This document shows, one piece after another, positions 41,825-50,651 of a DNA stretch of 64,000 nt. Numbering within the stretch: the stretch's first letter is position 1; every line of letters starts with the position of its first letter. The DNA comes from Poriferisodalis sp965204195. GTDB taxonomy: Bacteria; Actinomycetota; Acidimicrobiia; Acidimicrobiales; Poriferisodalaceae. The stretch lies in contig NZ_OZ241975.1 in assembly GCF_965204195.1 (NCBI RefSeq), positions 124,001 through 188,000 on the forward strand. Reading direction: 5' to 3'. The notes beneath the pieces were generated by a model. It was not told the origin of the DNA. It ran no database searches and saw only the letters and a list, made by a program, of their open reading frames with translations. A program made the translations under genes and the position numbers.

Positions 41825-43009
41825 GTGATGACGGTTTTCAGGGATCTAGCCCCGGGGCTGGAGCAGGCGGCCCGGCACGCACCGGCGATCACGCTCACCG
41901 GTCCGCGCCAGAGCGGCAAGACCACCCTGAGCCGGGCGGTGTTCCCCGAGCATCCCTATGTGAGCTTGGAGGCGCCCGATGTTCGCTCGTTCGCGGTCGA
42001 CGACCCCCGTGGGTTTCTGGCCCAGTTCCCCAGGGGGGCGATCATCGACGAGGTCCAGCGGGCGCCGGATGTGCCGTCGTATCTCCAGGGGCTCATCGAT
42101 GCCGACCCGACTCCGGGGCAGTGGATCCTCACCGGCTCCCAGAACTTCTCGTTGGTGGAATCGGTCAACCAGTCGCTGGCCGGCCGCACCGCGGTTCACC
42201 ACTTGCTGCCGCTGAGCCGGGGGGAGGCGATCCGCTTCCCCCACTGCTCTCGCAATCTCGAGGAGGTTCTGCTCACTGGCGGCTATCCCCGCATCTTCGA
42301 CCGCGGCCTTGACCCCAGCGATTGGATCGGCTCCTACATTGCCACCTACATCGAGCGCGACGTGCGAACGCTGCGCAACGTGGGCGACCTCTCGGCTTTC
42401 GGCAGGTTTGTGCAGCTCTGCGCGGGCCGCACCGCGCAGCTCGCCAATCTCTCGTCCCTGGCCGATGACTGCGGGGTATCCCAGCCCACGGCGAAGGCCT
42501 GGCTCAGCATCCTGGAAGCCAGCTTCGTGGTGTTCCTGCTGCCGCCGTTCCACACCAACCTCCGCAAGCGGCTGGTGAAGATGCCCAAGCTGCACTTCTA
42601 CGACACCGCACTCGCCTGCCACCTCCTGGGCATCCGCACCGCCGAGCAACTGGTGTCGCACCCTCTGAGGGGCCCGCTGTTCGAGACCTGGGTCGTGTCG
42701 GAGATTCTCAAACAGCGCACCCACCAAGGCCGCAGCGGCGCCCTGTCGTTCTACCGCGACCGCAGCGGAACCGAGGTCGACCTCGTCATCGAGCACCCCG
42801 AAAGGCTGACCCTGGTAGAGACGAAATCGGCCGCCACGCCCTCTTCGGGCTTTCTCAACACCGCCCGGAAGGTGGCGGGCCATCTCCAAGACCACAGCGC
42901 CTGCGACCTGTTCGCGGTCTACGGGGGTGATCAATCCCAATCCCGCACCCAGGGACAACTGGTCCCCTGGGCGCAGCTGCACGAGTCAGCCCTAGCCCAA
43001 GGAGTCTGA
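41825..43009 (+). CDS. AAA ATPase with DUF4143 domain
   Basis: The 394-aa protein has Walker A in TGPRQSGKTTLSRAV, Walker B in AIIDEVQRAPD, and the sensor-like LTGSQNFSL. The DUF4143 C-terminal part has LRKRLVKMPKLHFYDTALACH, and a PD-(D/E)xK-like core follows (GTEVDLVIEH, LTLVETKSA). Members are common stand-alone genes of the accessory genome, with no settled function. The start is GTG 41825 or ATG 41828. It is flanked by two copies of the end of an FN3 gene, which suggests it was inserted there. Confidence 0.9.
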   Translation: MMTVFRDLAPGLEQAARHAPAITLTGPRQSGKTTLSRAVFPEHPYVSLEAPDVRSFAVDDPRGFLAQFPRGAIIDEVQRAPDVPSYLQGLIDADPTPGQWILTGSQNFSLVESVNQSLAGRTAVHHLLPLSRGEAIRFPHCSRNLEEVLLTGGYPRIFDRGLDPSDWIGSYIATYIERDVRTLRNVGDLSAFGRFVQLCAGRTAQLANLSSLADDCGVSQPTAKAWLSILEASFVVFLLPPFHTNLRKRLVKMPKLHFYDTALACHLLGIRTAEQLVSHPLRGPLFETWVVSEILKQRTHQGRSGALSFYRDRSGTEVDLVIEHPERLTLVETKSAATPSSGFLNTARKVAGHLQDHSACDLFAVYGGDQSQSRTQGQLVPWAQLHESALAQGV

Positions 43010-43011
43010 AT

Positions 43012-43047
43012 CGGGTCAACGCCGCCATCACCTTGCCCGAGGAGTGA
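43012..43047 (+). repeat. Second copy of the FN3 gene end
   Basis: CGGGTCAACGCCGCCATCAC continues CTTGCCCGAGGAGTGA and matches 41716-41751 at 33 of 36 bases, reading RVNAAITLPEE and a stop. It begins three bases after the ATPase stop, so the ATPase gene sits between two FN3 ends. Confidence 0.75.
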
Positions 43048-43397
43048 GCAGCAACCGACGTAGCGGCGACAGGTTAGGGATTTCCTGATTGACAGCCCTA
43101 ACGATCCCCTGGAGCCGGTGCCGTACCGTCGCAAGTACCAGCACCGGGTCGATGCAAGGTGCGTGCCGGCCACGAGGACCGAGCTGCTGGGGGCCCTGTT
43201 CGCCAACCTGGCGGCTGACCCTTCGAACATGCCGTCGCAGACGACGGCAAGCATCTGAACAAGGCGGGCCTTCGCGTTTTCTTGGGATTCGGGCTGCTGG
43301 CTCGGTGCCAGTCGAGGATCTCCTCGTGCCAGGCCAGGAACGTGTCGACGACGTCGCTGAACTCGGGTATCTGGCCGGTGCCGTAGATGTCGGCGCG
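43048..43397. other. Decayed non-coding stretch
   Basis: These 350 bases lie between the FN3 remnant and the quinoprotein remnant. The plus frame is open but reads as low-complexity noise (RCRTVASTSTGS). The minus frame contains DVVDTFLAWHEEILDWHRA, which might be a scrap of another gene. No complete gene, RNA or repeat is apparent. Confidence 0.4.
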
Positions 43398-44618
43398 GAC
43401 ACTTGGGCGAACGAGTCGTGGCGATACACCGGGCACGCCAACGTGTGGGGGCTCATGTCGCTCGATGTCGAGCAGGGGCTGCTGTACGTGCCCACGAGCA
43501 CGCCCAGCAGCGACTACTGGGGCGGGCGCCGCAAAGGGGCGAATTTGTTCGCCGAGTCGCTGGTGGCACTCGATGCGCGCACCGGCGAGCGGCGGTGGCA
43601 CTTCCAGGCGGTGCATCACGGTCTGTGGGACTACGACCTTGCCGCAGCGCCGAATCTGGTGACGATCACCGTGGACGGGCGCGAGATCGACGCTGTCGCA
43701 CTGGTGTCCAAGCAGGGCTTCACCTACGTGTTCGACCGGGAGACGGGCGAGCCGGTATGGCCGATCACCGAGCGGGCCGTGGACACGTACACCGATGTCC
43801 CCGGCGAGGAGGTGTACCCGGCGCAGCCGTTCCCCTCCAAGCCCCCGCCGTTCGCTCAGCAAGGCATATCGCTTGACGACGCCAACGACCTGACACCGGA
43901 GATTCACGCGCTCGCTGTGGCCGAGATGGGTCGATTCCGACTCGGCCCGCTGTTCACTCCGCCGAGCCTGCAGGGGACGCTCCAGCGCCCAGGCGACAGC
44001 GGCGGCGCCAACTGGGGCGGCGCGGCCTTCGACCCCGACACCGGGCTGCTCTACGTGCGCACTTCCGAGGACGTCGAAACCAACCAGGTCTGCGAAAACA
44101 CTGGCGACGACCCACGCGTCGACGCCCCGTACAGCAACAACTGCCCCTACGGCGCAACACGCGTCATGTTTCGTGAGGCCGGCGGGCCGGGAGCAGTCGA
44201 GACCCCCGCCAGCGCGCTCGGCCCGATCCCGCTGATCAAGCCGCCGTGGGCGCGTTTGGTGGCGATCGATCTCAACGCCGGCGAGATCGCTTGGAGAGTT
44301 CCCTTCGGGCAAGGCAGCGACGAGATCCGCAACCATCCGCTGCTGCGCGGCGTCGACCTGCCCGAGCGGCTGGGCACCGTCGGCAACTCCGGTCCGCTGG
44401 CGACCAAAGGCGGTCTGGTTTTCCTGGGCGGCGGCGAGCCCTATCTCTATGCGTTCGACAGCGCCACGGGTGCCGAACTCTGGCGTGGCGCAACGCCGCA
44501 CGCGACCTACGCGAACCCCATGACCTACCAGACGGCCTCAGGACGGCAATACGTCGTCATAGCCTCAGGCCGGGGAGCCGACGCCGTACTCGTCGCGTTC
44601 GCACTGCCTCAGCAATAG
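43398..44618 (+). pseudogene. 5'-truncated PQQ-dependent (quinoprotein) dehydrogenase
   Basis: Family similarity starts abruptly at DTWANESWRYTGHANVWG and runs to the stop at 44618. It covers LLYVPTSTPSSDYWGGRRKG, GERRWHFQAVHHGLWDYDLA and AANPMTY-like end pieces (HATYANPMTYQTASGRQYVV). These are beta-propeller blades of membrane glucose dehydrogenase-like quinoproteins. About 200 N-terminal residues, including the first blades and any membrane anchor, are missing, and the 300 bp upstream are unrelated. No credible start codon exists at the junction. It is likely a dead fragment. Confidence 0.75.
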
Positions 44619-44623
44619 GTCGC

Positions 44624-44652
44624 CCACGGCGAGATCTCGCTTCGCGCCGTGG
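44624..44652 (+). terminator. Hairpin after the quinoprotein remnant
   Basis: CCACGGCG and CGCCGTGG form a perfect 8-bp stem with a 13-base loop, five bases after the TAG stop. There is no U tract, which is common for terminators in high-GC actinobacteria. The rest of the gap to 44835 shows nothing else. Confidence 0.5.
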
Positions 44653-44835
44653 TGGCCGGTCAGGGTGTCAGTCCAGGGTCAGCTGTGCGCTGACTGCCTC
44701 ATGCACTCCTAGAACCCGAGAAACGTGCAGCGGCGCCAGAAAGAACGTGGAGCGAGCTCCGGATGGTCGCGAACTGCTTGGTCAGACCAGTGCCGAGCTT
44801 ATGACTGCGCCGGCAGGGGCAGCGCTGGCGGTGGG

Positions 44836-45543
44836 TTACGCAGCGCGCCGGATTTTGTCGGCGTTCTTCAGTGCTTCGCGAGCGGACAGTGTGCTCATGC
44901 GGTCGCGGTTGCGGGCGACGTAGTTCTCGACGGTCGGCAGGTCGGTCCATGCGAGCGAGCGCAGTGCCCACCCGATGCCCTTGCGGACGAAGAAGTCGGT
45001 GTGGGACAGGTTGGGTTCGATGCAATCGAAGAGCAGGTCGAGATCGGTCTCGTCCTTTCTGTTGATCTGGCAGATGATCGACGACCTGCGCTTCCACATG
45101 TCGCTGTCGCCGCTCCATGAGCGCATGTGGCCGGGCATGTCGCCGGGATAGGCCTCGAGCAGCTCACGCAGGCGGTGCGTGGCGACGTCGTCGACGTAGT
45201 CCCACCAGGCGCCGGTAACGACGAACTCTTCGAACATCGGCAGCGTGTCGAGCGTGCGGAAGGGCCGGCACTTCGGCGCGCCGGCGATGTCGAGCGCGAT
45301 GTAGCGCTCCTCCCGGAACTCGGCGTTGCGCCAGAGCTCGAAGACCGTGTGCTGCCAGACCGTCTTGTCATCGAACGGGTGAGTACGCAGGAGTGCGCTG
45401 AGAAGCTTGCGGCGGGCCGGCTTCTGCACGCCGCGATAGGGCATCTCCGACTTCATGTAGGCACGCATGGGTTCGGCCTTGTCGGGGTCGGCATGGTCGG
45501 CGAGGGCGCGGCGGATGTCGGCAACGAGCTGAGTGTTCGCCAT
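44836..45543 (-). CDS. alkD: AlkD-like DNA alkylation repair protein
   Basis: AlkD-type HEAT-repeat glycosylases remove bulky or N-alkylated bases. The 235-aa product has MRAYMKSEMPYRGVQKPARR, the conserved TVWQHTVFELWRNAEFREER, WWDYVDDVATHRL, MWKRRSSIICQIN and DFFVRKGIGWALRSLAWTD, the normal AlkD pattern. The active-site Trp and Asp region (WWDYVDD) is present. It is the last of three leftward alkylation-repair genes after ada-alkA and ogt. Confidence 0.92.
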   Translation of the reverse strand: MANTQLVADIRRALADHADPDKAEPMRAYMKSEMPYRGVQKPARRKLLSALLRTHPFDDKTVWQHTVFELWRNAEFREERYIALDIAGAPKCRPFRTLDTLPMFEEFVVTGAWWDYVDDVATHRLRELLEAYPGDMPGHMRSWSGDSDMWKRRSSIICQINRKDETDLDLLFDCIEPNLSHTDFFVRKGIGWALRSLAWTDLPTVENYVARNRDRMSTLSAREALKNADKIRRAA

Positions 45544-45591
45544 GATCAGAGCTGCCCGCCTTGGGCCCTTGTGCGACCGTGCATGCGCCGG

Positions 45592-46119
45592 CTACAGCGC
45601 GCCTTCGTGCTGGAGCAGCTGGGTCTTGAGGTCGAGCCCACCGCCGAATCCGGTGAGCGAGCCGTCGGCGCCGATGACCCGGTGGCAGGGAAGCACGATC
45701 GGCACCGGGTTGCGGCCGTTGGCCTGGCCGATGGCTCGCACAGCCTTGGGCCTGCCGACGAGAGCGGCCTGCTCGCCGTAGCTGCGGGTGCTGCCGTAGG
45801 GGATGTCGCCGAGTGCCCGCCAGGCTGCCTCCTGAAACGGTGTGCCGCGCAGGTCGAGCGGCACATCGAAGCTGGTGCGGTCGCCGTCGAAGTACTCGTT
45901 GAGCTCATGCGCTGCTTGACGCAGGATCGGATGGTCGGGGTCTTCGACCATGTCGTCGGGCAGCTTGACCGATGTCTCGTCGCCGCGCCACGACACGGCA
46001 CGCAGTCCCTCGTCGGTCGCCACGAGGCCCAACGGCCCGATGGGACTGTCGATGGTGGTGTGCCAATGCGCATCTTCGTCTGGGACGGTGCTGCTTGGGG
46101 TGGACGGCGGTGGATTCAT
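45592..46119 (-). CDS. ogt: Methylated-DNA-protein cysteine methyltransferase
   Basis: Ogt removes methyl groups from O6-methylguanine by suicide transfer to a cysteine. The 175-aa protein (ATG 46119, MNPPPSTPSSTVP) has the active site VLPCHRVIGADGSLTGFGGG, with Cys in PCHR. Upstream motifs are YGSTRSYGEQAALVGRPKAVRAIG and FQEAAWRALGDIPYG. It lies 26 bp after ada-alkA and 48 bp before alkD, all on one strand. Confidence 0.95.
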   Translation of the reverse strand: MNPPPSTPSSTVPDEDAHWHTTIDSPIGPLGLVATDEGLRAVSWRGDETSVKLPDDMVEDPDHPILRQAAHELNEYFDGDRTSFDVPLDLRGTPFQEAAWRALGDIPYGSTRSYGEQAALVGRPKAVRAIGQANGRNPVPIVLPCHRVIGADGSLTGFGGGLDLKTQLLQHEGAL

Positions 46120-46145
46120 GTGTCGTTTCCTGGATCGGGATGGGG

Positions 46146-47738
46146 TCAGTGCGAGCGAGAATCTGGTGGGCGTGGACTGGACGCCGCGGCGGCATGCCAC
46201 AGGTGCTGTGCAGCCCACGAACGGTAGGGGCGCCACGACTCGGCCAGCGCCTTCAGCTCACGGGCGGAGACGGGGTGGCCCAGCAGACCCTCGGCGGCCC
46301 GGCGCAAGCCAAGGTCTGAGGCGGGGAACGCATCGTCGTGACCCAAGACCCGCATAGCGATGAGGTGCGCGGTCCATGGGCCGATGCCGGGCAGTTCACA
46401 GAGCCGTTCCACGGTGTCTTCGAGCGTGTCTGTGGCACTCAAGTCGAGATCGCCGCTCGCTACCGTCTTCGACAGGCCCACGATGGTGTCGATACGGCGC
46501 TGGGTGAAGCCCAGCCCAGCGAATCCGGACGGTCCGGCATCGGCCAGGCTCGCCGCACCCGGGAACAGGTGGGTCAGGGGCACTTGGACGTCGACGCAGC
46601 ACTCCGACGGGGCGTCGAAGGGCGTGCCGAAGCGCTGAGCAATCCGGCTGCACATCGTGGAGGCCGCTGCCAGTGAGATCTGTTGGTTGACGACGATGCG
46701 TATGGCGGTCTCGAACCGGTCCCACGACCGCGGCACTCGCAGCCCGGGCGCGTGGCGCACCAGGGGACCGATGAGCGGATCGTCTGCGAGAGCGGCTTCG
46801 GCCGGCGACGGGTCTTCGTCCGCGCCGAGCATCGCCCGGCAGCGGCTTACGGCATCGATGATCGAGTCGTACGTCGGCAGGTGCAGCCGCAGCTGCGGCT
46901 GGTTGCGTTCGCCACCGGCATCCTCAGGCACAGCGGCGGTGCCGTTGGGCCCGGCCGCCATAGAGGCGGCGTCATTCGGCCCGGCCGCCATAGAGGCGGC
47001 GTTGTCGGGCATCGCCAGTTCGGCGATGCCGGGGTGACCGCAGGCGCTGAAGCTGCGGATATAGCTGGGGTTCCCGCCGGGATCAACGCCGACGGCTTCG
47101 ACCCCGGCGATGACGCGAGCGGCCTGGTGCGAGATGAACGCCTCGAAATCGAACGGCGCCAGGTACGGCACCGTGAGCACGAGACCGCCGTCGAGCTGAG
47201 GGCGCTCGCCCTGCCGCCGCTTTGAACGCAGTTCGGTGGGCGTGAAGCAGAACACCGAAGTGATGGCCCGGTGCAGTTGGCGCGGCCCGCCGAAGCCCGC
47301 AGCCCGGGCGATCTCGCCGAACGTCAGGTCGGTGTCGTCGATCAGGCAGCGGGCGAAGTGCGCACGGCGTGAGCGGGCGATGGTGGTGGGCGTCGCGCCG
47401 ACGTGGTGCTCGAACAGCCGCCGCAGTTGGCGGGCGCTGTAGCCCACGTGCGCCGCGAGCGCCTCTTCGTCGTGATCGTCCAGGTAGCCGTCGTTGATCC
47501 GCAGCAGGGCCGCCCCGACCGGCGCAGGCACGTCCAGATCGGCGAGCGACCCGGCTTGGCGTTCTGGATGGCAGCGCAGGCATGGGCGGAATCCGTTCGC
47601 CTCTGCGGCCACCGGGTTGGAGTACTGCGTCACGTTGTGCGGCAGCGGTTGCGCCGAGCAATCCGCCCGGCAGTAGATGCCCGTCGTGCGAACGGCCGAT
47701 ACCTGCATGAGGCGAGTCTGGCAGCTCGCATCAGACAC
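46146..47738 (-). CDS. Ada-AlkA fusion: methylphosphotriester sensor, AraC regulator and DNA glycosylase
   Basis: The 530-aa protein combines an Ada N-terminal zinc domain (GIYCRADCSAQ, NGFRPCLRCHPE, giving the four cysteines), an AraC-type helix-turn-helix (LAAHVGYSARQLRRLFEHHV), the AlkA N-terminal domain (LTVPYLAPFDFEAFISHQAA) and an HhH-GPD glycosylase (ICELPGIGPWTAHLIAMRVLGH seen as LPGIGPWTAHLIAM, with the catalytic Asp in DDAFPASD). It is the adaptive-response activator and a repair enzyme. GTG 47738 is used. ATG 47708 is possible. A decapeptide repeat occurs near residues 247-266. Confidence 0.93.
   Translation of the reverse strand: MSDASCQTRLMQVSAVRTTGIYCRADCSAQPLPHNVTQYSNPVAAEANGFRPCLRCHPERQAGSLADLDVPAPVGAALLRINDGYLDDHDEEALAAHVGYSARQLRRLFEHHVGATPTTIARSRRAHFARCLIDDTDLTFGEIARAAGFGGPRQLHRAITSVFCFTPTELRSKRRQGERPQLDGGLVLTVPYLAPFDFEAFISHQAARVIAGVEAVGVDPGGNPSYIRSFSACGHPGIAELAMPDNAASMAAGPNDAASMAAGPNGTAAVPEDAGGERNQPQLRLHLPTYDSIIDAVSRCRAMLGADEDPSPAEAALADDPLIGPLVRHAPGLRVPRSWDRFETAIRIVVNQQISLAAASTMCSRIAQRFGTPFDAPSECCVDVQVPLTHLFPGAASLADAGPSGFAGLGFTQRRIDTIVGLSKTVASGDLDLSATDTLEDTVERLCELPGIGPWTAHLIAMRVLGHDDAFPASDLGLRRAAEGLLGHPVSARELKALAESWRPYRSWAAQHLWHAAAASSPRPPDSRSH
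46951..47002. repeat. Two 22-bp direct repeats within ada-alkA
   Basis: CCGGCCGCCATAGAGGCGGC and its following GT occur twice, 30 bp apart, and encode DAASMAAGPN-type decapeptides. Each unit also contains the hairpin arms GCCGCC and GGCGGC. The unit lies in a linker between the AlkA N-terminal and central parts, where added residues are tolerated. Confidence 0.8.
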
Positions 47739-47771
47739 AAACGGACATCCCGAATCGTGTCCGTTTGTGTC
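47734..47771. promoter_or_regulatory. Perfect 14-bp inverted repeat over the ada-alkA start
   Basis: The arms GACACAAACGGACA and TGTCCGTTTGTGTC are perfectly complementary around a 10-base spacer. The GTG start of ada-alkA lies in the left arm, and the upstream gene ends 48 bp to the right. This is a strong candidate operator for Ada autoregulation. Alternatively it is a terminator hairpin without a U tract for the DUF4349 gene. Confidence 0.65.
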
Positions 47772-47818
47772 CGATACAGCGAGCGGTCATCGAAGACCGC
47801 TGAATGGCGACGGTGAGA

Positions 47819-49249
47819 TCAGGTCTCGTCCGAGGTGCCCGTAGCGGCGGCCCGGGGGGCACGGCGGCGGCGCAGCCACCACCACGCCACGACGAGCGCG
47901 ATCGCGATGACCGGCAGGAACGGCAGCAGCGCACCGATGATGAGCAGCACGGCGTTGCCGACGGCAACCAGTGCGTTCCAGCCGCCCCTCAGCGCATCGC
48001 CGAAGGTCGGTGGCGTGTCCTCTTCGGTGACAAAGAGATACAGACCCTGGCTGCGGGCCAGCCGGGCCAGTTCGGTGCCGGTCTCGGTGACGGGCACGGC
48101 ACTCAATCCAACGTTGATCTCCAGCCCGCGGGTCGCCACCCGCCCAGCGATGCGCCCGTCCGTGACCGGCAGGGCCAGCGTGGCAACCGCTCGCTCGCCG
48201 GGCTCGATCCGCTCGAGATCGACGCCGTCCGGCACGATCAGGTCGTCGGTGTTGAACCGCAGCTCATTCGAGCTCAGCATCACCTCGGTCAGCACTGTCT
48301 CGCCTTCGTTCTCCAGCTCAAAGCAGAAGCCCACATCACCGTCCGGCGGCGTTGCCAGGTCGGTGAACCCGAGGCACGGGTCCTCGTCGCCGGCTGCCAT
48401 CCAGGCCCGCAAGATCACCGAGGTGCGCGGGACCGCCTCAACCGACTCCGTGATCGACAGCGTGATCGTGGCCAGGTCCACCCGGTCGCGCAGCGAGCGA
48501 AGTTGCCCACGAAGTCGCTCCAGATCGGTCTCGCGGCTCGCCAGCTCGCGTTCCAGCTCGGCGACGCCTTCCACGTCGGTGGCCTGCGACAGGAATTCGC
48601 GCAACCGGTTCACGCTGATCTCGGCAGTCGAGATGCGACTGTTCAGGTCGACGACGATGTCGGTGACATCCTCGGCGTTCACCGACTGCTCAACCAGTTC
48701 GCCCACGTTGGACAGCCGCTCCAACGCAGTCGAGAACTGCTCGGGCCGGACCTTGAAGGTCAGCGTGGTGTAGGCACGGTCTTGGGTGCGTGTGTCCTGG
48801 GAGAACGTGAACCCGCCGAGTCCTTGGATGATCGAGTTGGCCTGCGCCGCCGCGGCGGCCACGTCGGCCGTCTCCACCGAGATCCACGCCGTGTAGATGA
48901 TGTCCCGGCCGAGATCGGCAGGCACAGCGGGCACCCCTGCAGCCAGGGTGCTCGTGCCAGAGTCGTCCGACATATCTTCTTCGGCGGCGGCGCCGCTCGA
49001 AGTCAGCTGGACCTCCCTGGCCTCTTCCGCCATGGCCATCTCTTCTCCGTCGTCCGAGGCTGGCGCGGCTGTCGGTGCATCTTCTTGGCTGGCCATCTCC
49101 ACAGTCGCTGCCGGTGCGTCGCCGTCGGCATCGTCGTCGCCGCTGCCAGCGCAGGCGGACATCAGCAGCAGCAGCGCCGCTGCGACGGCCAGCCATCGTG
49201 CCCATCTGCCTGAGTTTCTGCTGGTCCGGCGGTTGCTTGGAACGGTCAT
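47819..49249 (-). CDS. DUF4349 lipoprotein with C-terminal membrane helix
   Basis: The product from ATG 49249 (MTVPSNRRTSRNSGRWARW) is 476 aa, with a GAGGGG ribosome binding site. The signal LAVAAALLLLMSACAGSG has a lipobox (LMSAC), so Lgt-dependent lipidation is expected. An acidic, Ala-rich spacer follows, then the DUF4349 domain (RDIIYTAWISVETADV, YTTLTFKVRPEQFSTALERL), a predicted coiled coil (ELERELASRETDLERLRGQL), a beta-rich part, and a C-terminal helix (LLPFLPVIAIALVVAWWWL) with a basic end. The cell-surface function is unknown. Confidence 0.85.
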   Translation of the reverse strand: MTVPSNRRTSRNSGRWARWLAVAAALLLLMSACAGSGDDDADGDAPAATVEMASQEDAPTAAPASDDGEEMAMAEEAREVQLTSSGAAAEEDMSDDSGTSTLAAGVPAVPADLGRDIIYTAWISVETADVAAAAAQANSIIQGLGGFTFSQDTRTQDRAYTTLTFKVRPEQFSTALERLSNVGELVEQSVNAEDVTDIVVDLNSRISTAEISVNRLREFLSQATDVEGVAELERELASRETDLERLRGQLRSLRDRVDLATITLSITESVEAVPRTSVILRAWMAAGDEDPCLGFTDLATPPDGDVGFCFELENEGETVLTEVMLSSNELRFNTDDLIVPDGVDLERIEPGERAVATLALPVTDGRIAGRVATRGLEINVGLSAVPVTETGTELARLARSQGLYLFVTEEDTPPTFGDALRGGWNALVAVGNAVLLIIGALLPFLPVIAIALVVAWWWLRRRRAPRAAATGTSDET

Positions 49250-49397
49250 AGCGTCCCCTCCCTCGGTTGGCTGCTCATCGAGCGGCACTACCTGAGTGAC
49301 TCCCATGGTCCCGTGGTCGTTCCGGCAGCGCCATTGCAGTTCAGTGTCGGTCGCGAGACCATGGCGCGCCTGCGCTGTCATGCGCGTCGGGGCGCCG

Positions 49398-50570
49398 TCA
49401 GCGGAAGGCGGGAATGCTGGTGATCTGCTGGCCCAGGATCAGCCCGTGGATTTCCTCGGTGCCCTCGTAGGTCATGACCGATTCCATGTTGGCCGCATGG
49501 CGCATCGGCGCGTACTCCGTCGAGACGCCGTTGGCGCCCATCATCGCCCGGGCGGTGCGGGCCGTGTCGATGGCCACGCGGCAGTTGTGCCGCTTGGCCA
49601 TCGAGATGTGATGCGGTCGCAGCCGGTGCTGTTCCTTGAGCTGGCCCAGCCGCATGGCCTGCAGGTTGGCGTTGGTGATGTCGGTGAGCATGTCGGCGAA
49701 CTTGATCTGGCTGATCTGGAAGCTGGCCAGCGGCTTGCCGAACTGGGGGCGCTCAAGCTGGTAGCTGAGCGCCTGTTCGTAGCAACAGCGGGCCACACCC
49801 ACGGCACCGAAGGCAATGCCGAAGCGGGCCTCGGACAAACAGCTCAGCGGCGCGCCGATGCTGAGCGCGTCGGGCAGGCGCATCGACTCGGGCACTTCGA
49901 CGTCGTCCATGTAGAACTCGCCGGTCACCGAGGCCCGCAGCGAGAGCTTGTTCTGGATCTTGCGAGCCTCGAAGCCGGGCGAGTCGGTCGGCACCAGGAA
50001 GCCCCGGAAGCCGTCGTCGGTGTTGGCCCACACGATGGCCAGATCGGCCAGCCCGGCGTTGGTGATCCACCGCTTGGCGCCGTTGAGGATCCACGTATCG
50101 CCTCGGCGCACTGCCCGGGTGGTCATCGAGGCCGGGTCGGAGCCGTGGTCGGGTTCGGTCAGCCCGAAGCAGCCGATGACCTCGCCGGCGGCCATGCGCG
50201 GCAGCCAGTGCTCCTTCTGCTCGGTTGAGCCGTAGCGCCAGATCGGGAACATGCACAGCGATCCCTGCACCGACACGAAGCTGCGCAGCCCGCTGTCGCC
50301 GGCTTCGAGCTCGCGGCAGGCCACGCCGTACGCCATGGCCGAGGCGCCTGCGCATCCGTAGCCGTCGAGGTGCATGCCGAGCAGGCCCATGTCGGCGATC
50401 GTCGGGATCAGCTCCATCGGGAACGTGCCTGCTTCGAAGTGCTCGCCCACGATCGGATCCCACTCTTTGGCCACGAACGTGGCGACCGTGTCGCGGATCA
50501 TGGTTTCCTCGTCGGACAGGAATTCGTCCATCTCGTAGAAGTCCGACAGCGGTGCAGGCGTTTGGCTCAT
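49398..50570 (-). CDS. Glutaryl-CoA dehydrogenase-like acyl-CoA dehydrogenase
   Basis: The 390-aa flavoprotein (ATG 50570, MSQTPAPLSDFYEMDEFLSD) has the glutaryl-CoA dehydrogenase pattern: RSFVSVQGSLCMFPIWRYGS, CFGLTEPDHGSDPASMTTRA, NGAKRWITNAGLADLAIVWA, and the catalytic-glutamate region VMTYEGTEEIHGLILGQQIT. The arginine after the FVSVQ motif position fits a dicarboxyl-CoA substrate. A role in lysine/tryptophan or glutarate catabolism is inferred. It is divergent from the MBL hydrolase gene by 81 bp. Confidence 0.88.
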   Translation of the reverse strand: MSQTPAPLSDFYEMDEFLSDEETMIRDTVATFVAKEWDPIVGEHFEAGTFPMELIPTIADMGLLGMHLDGYGCAGASAMAYGVACRELEAGDSGLRSFVSVQGSLCMFPIWRYGSTEQKEHWLPRMAAGEVIGCFGLTEPDHGSDPASMTTRAVRRGDTWILNGAKRWITNAGLADLAIVWANTDDGFRGFLVPTDSPGFEARKIQNKLSLRASVTGEFYMDDVEVPESMRLPDALSIGAPLSCLSEARFGIAFGAVGVARCCYEQALSYQLERPQFGKPLASFQISQIKFADMLTDITNANLQAMRLGQLKEQHRLRPHHISMAKRHNCRVAIDTARTARAMMGANGVSTEYAPMRHAANMESVMTYEGTEEIHGLILGQQITSIPAFR

Positions 50571-50651
50571 GGGCGCATACTGCCGCGCTGGCACCCGACG
50601 GGCCAACCCGAGCGTGCCCTTTCGCGCGGCTGGTGAGTACTGTGCGCTGCC

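Noticed and set aside
41465..44652. tRNA-Leu 3' end as integration site for the decayed patch
   Set aside because: I looked for a second copy of the tRNA end near 44600-44830 and saw none, and no integrase gene is present.
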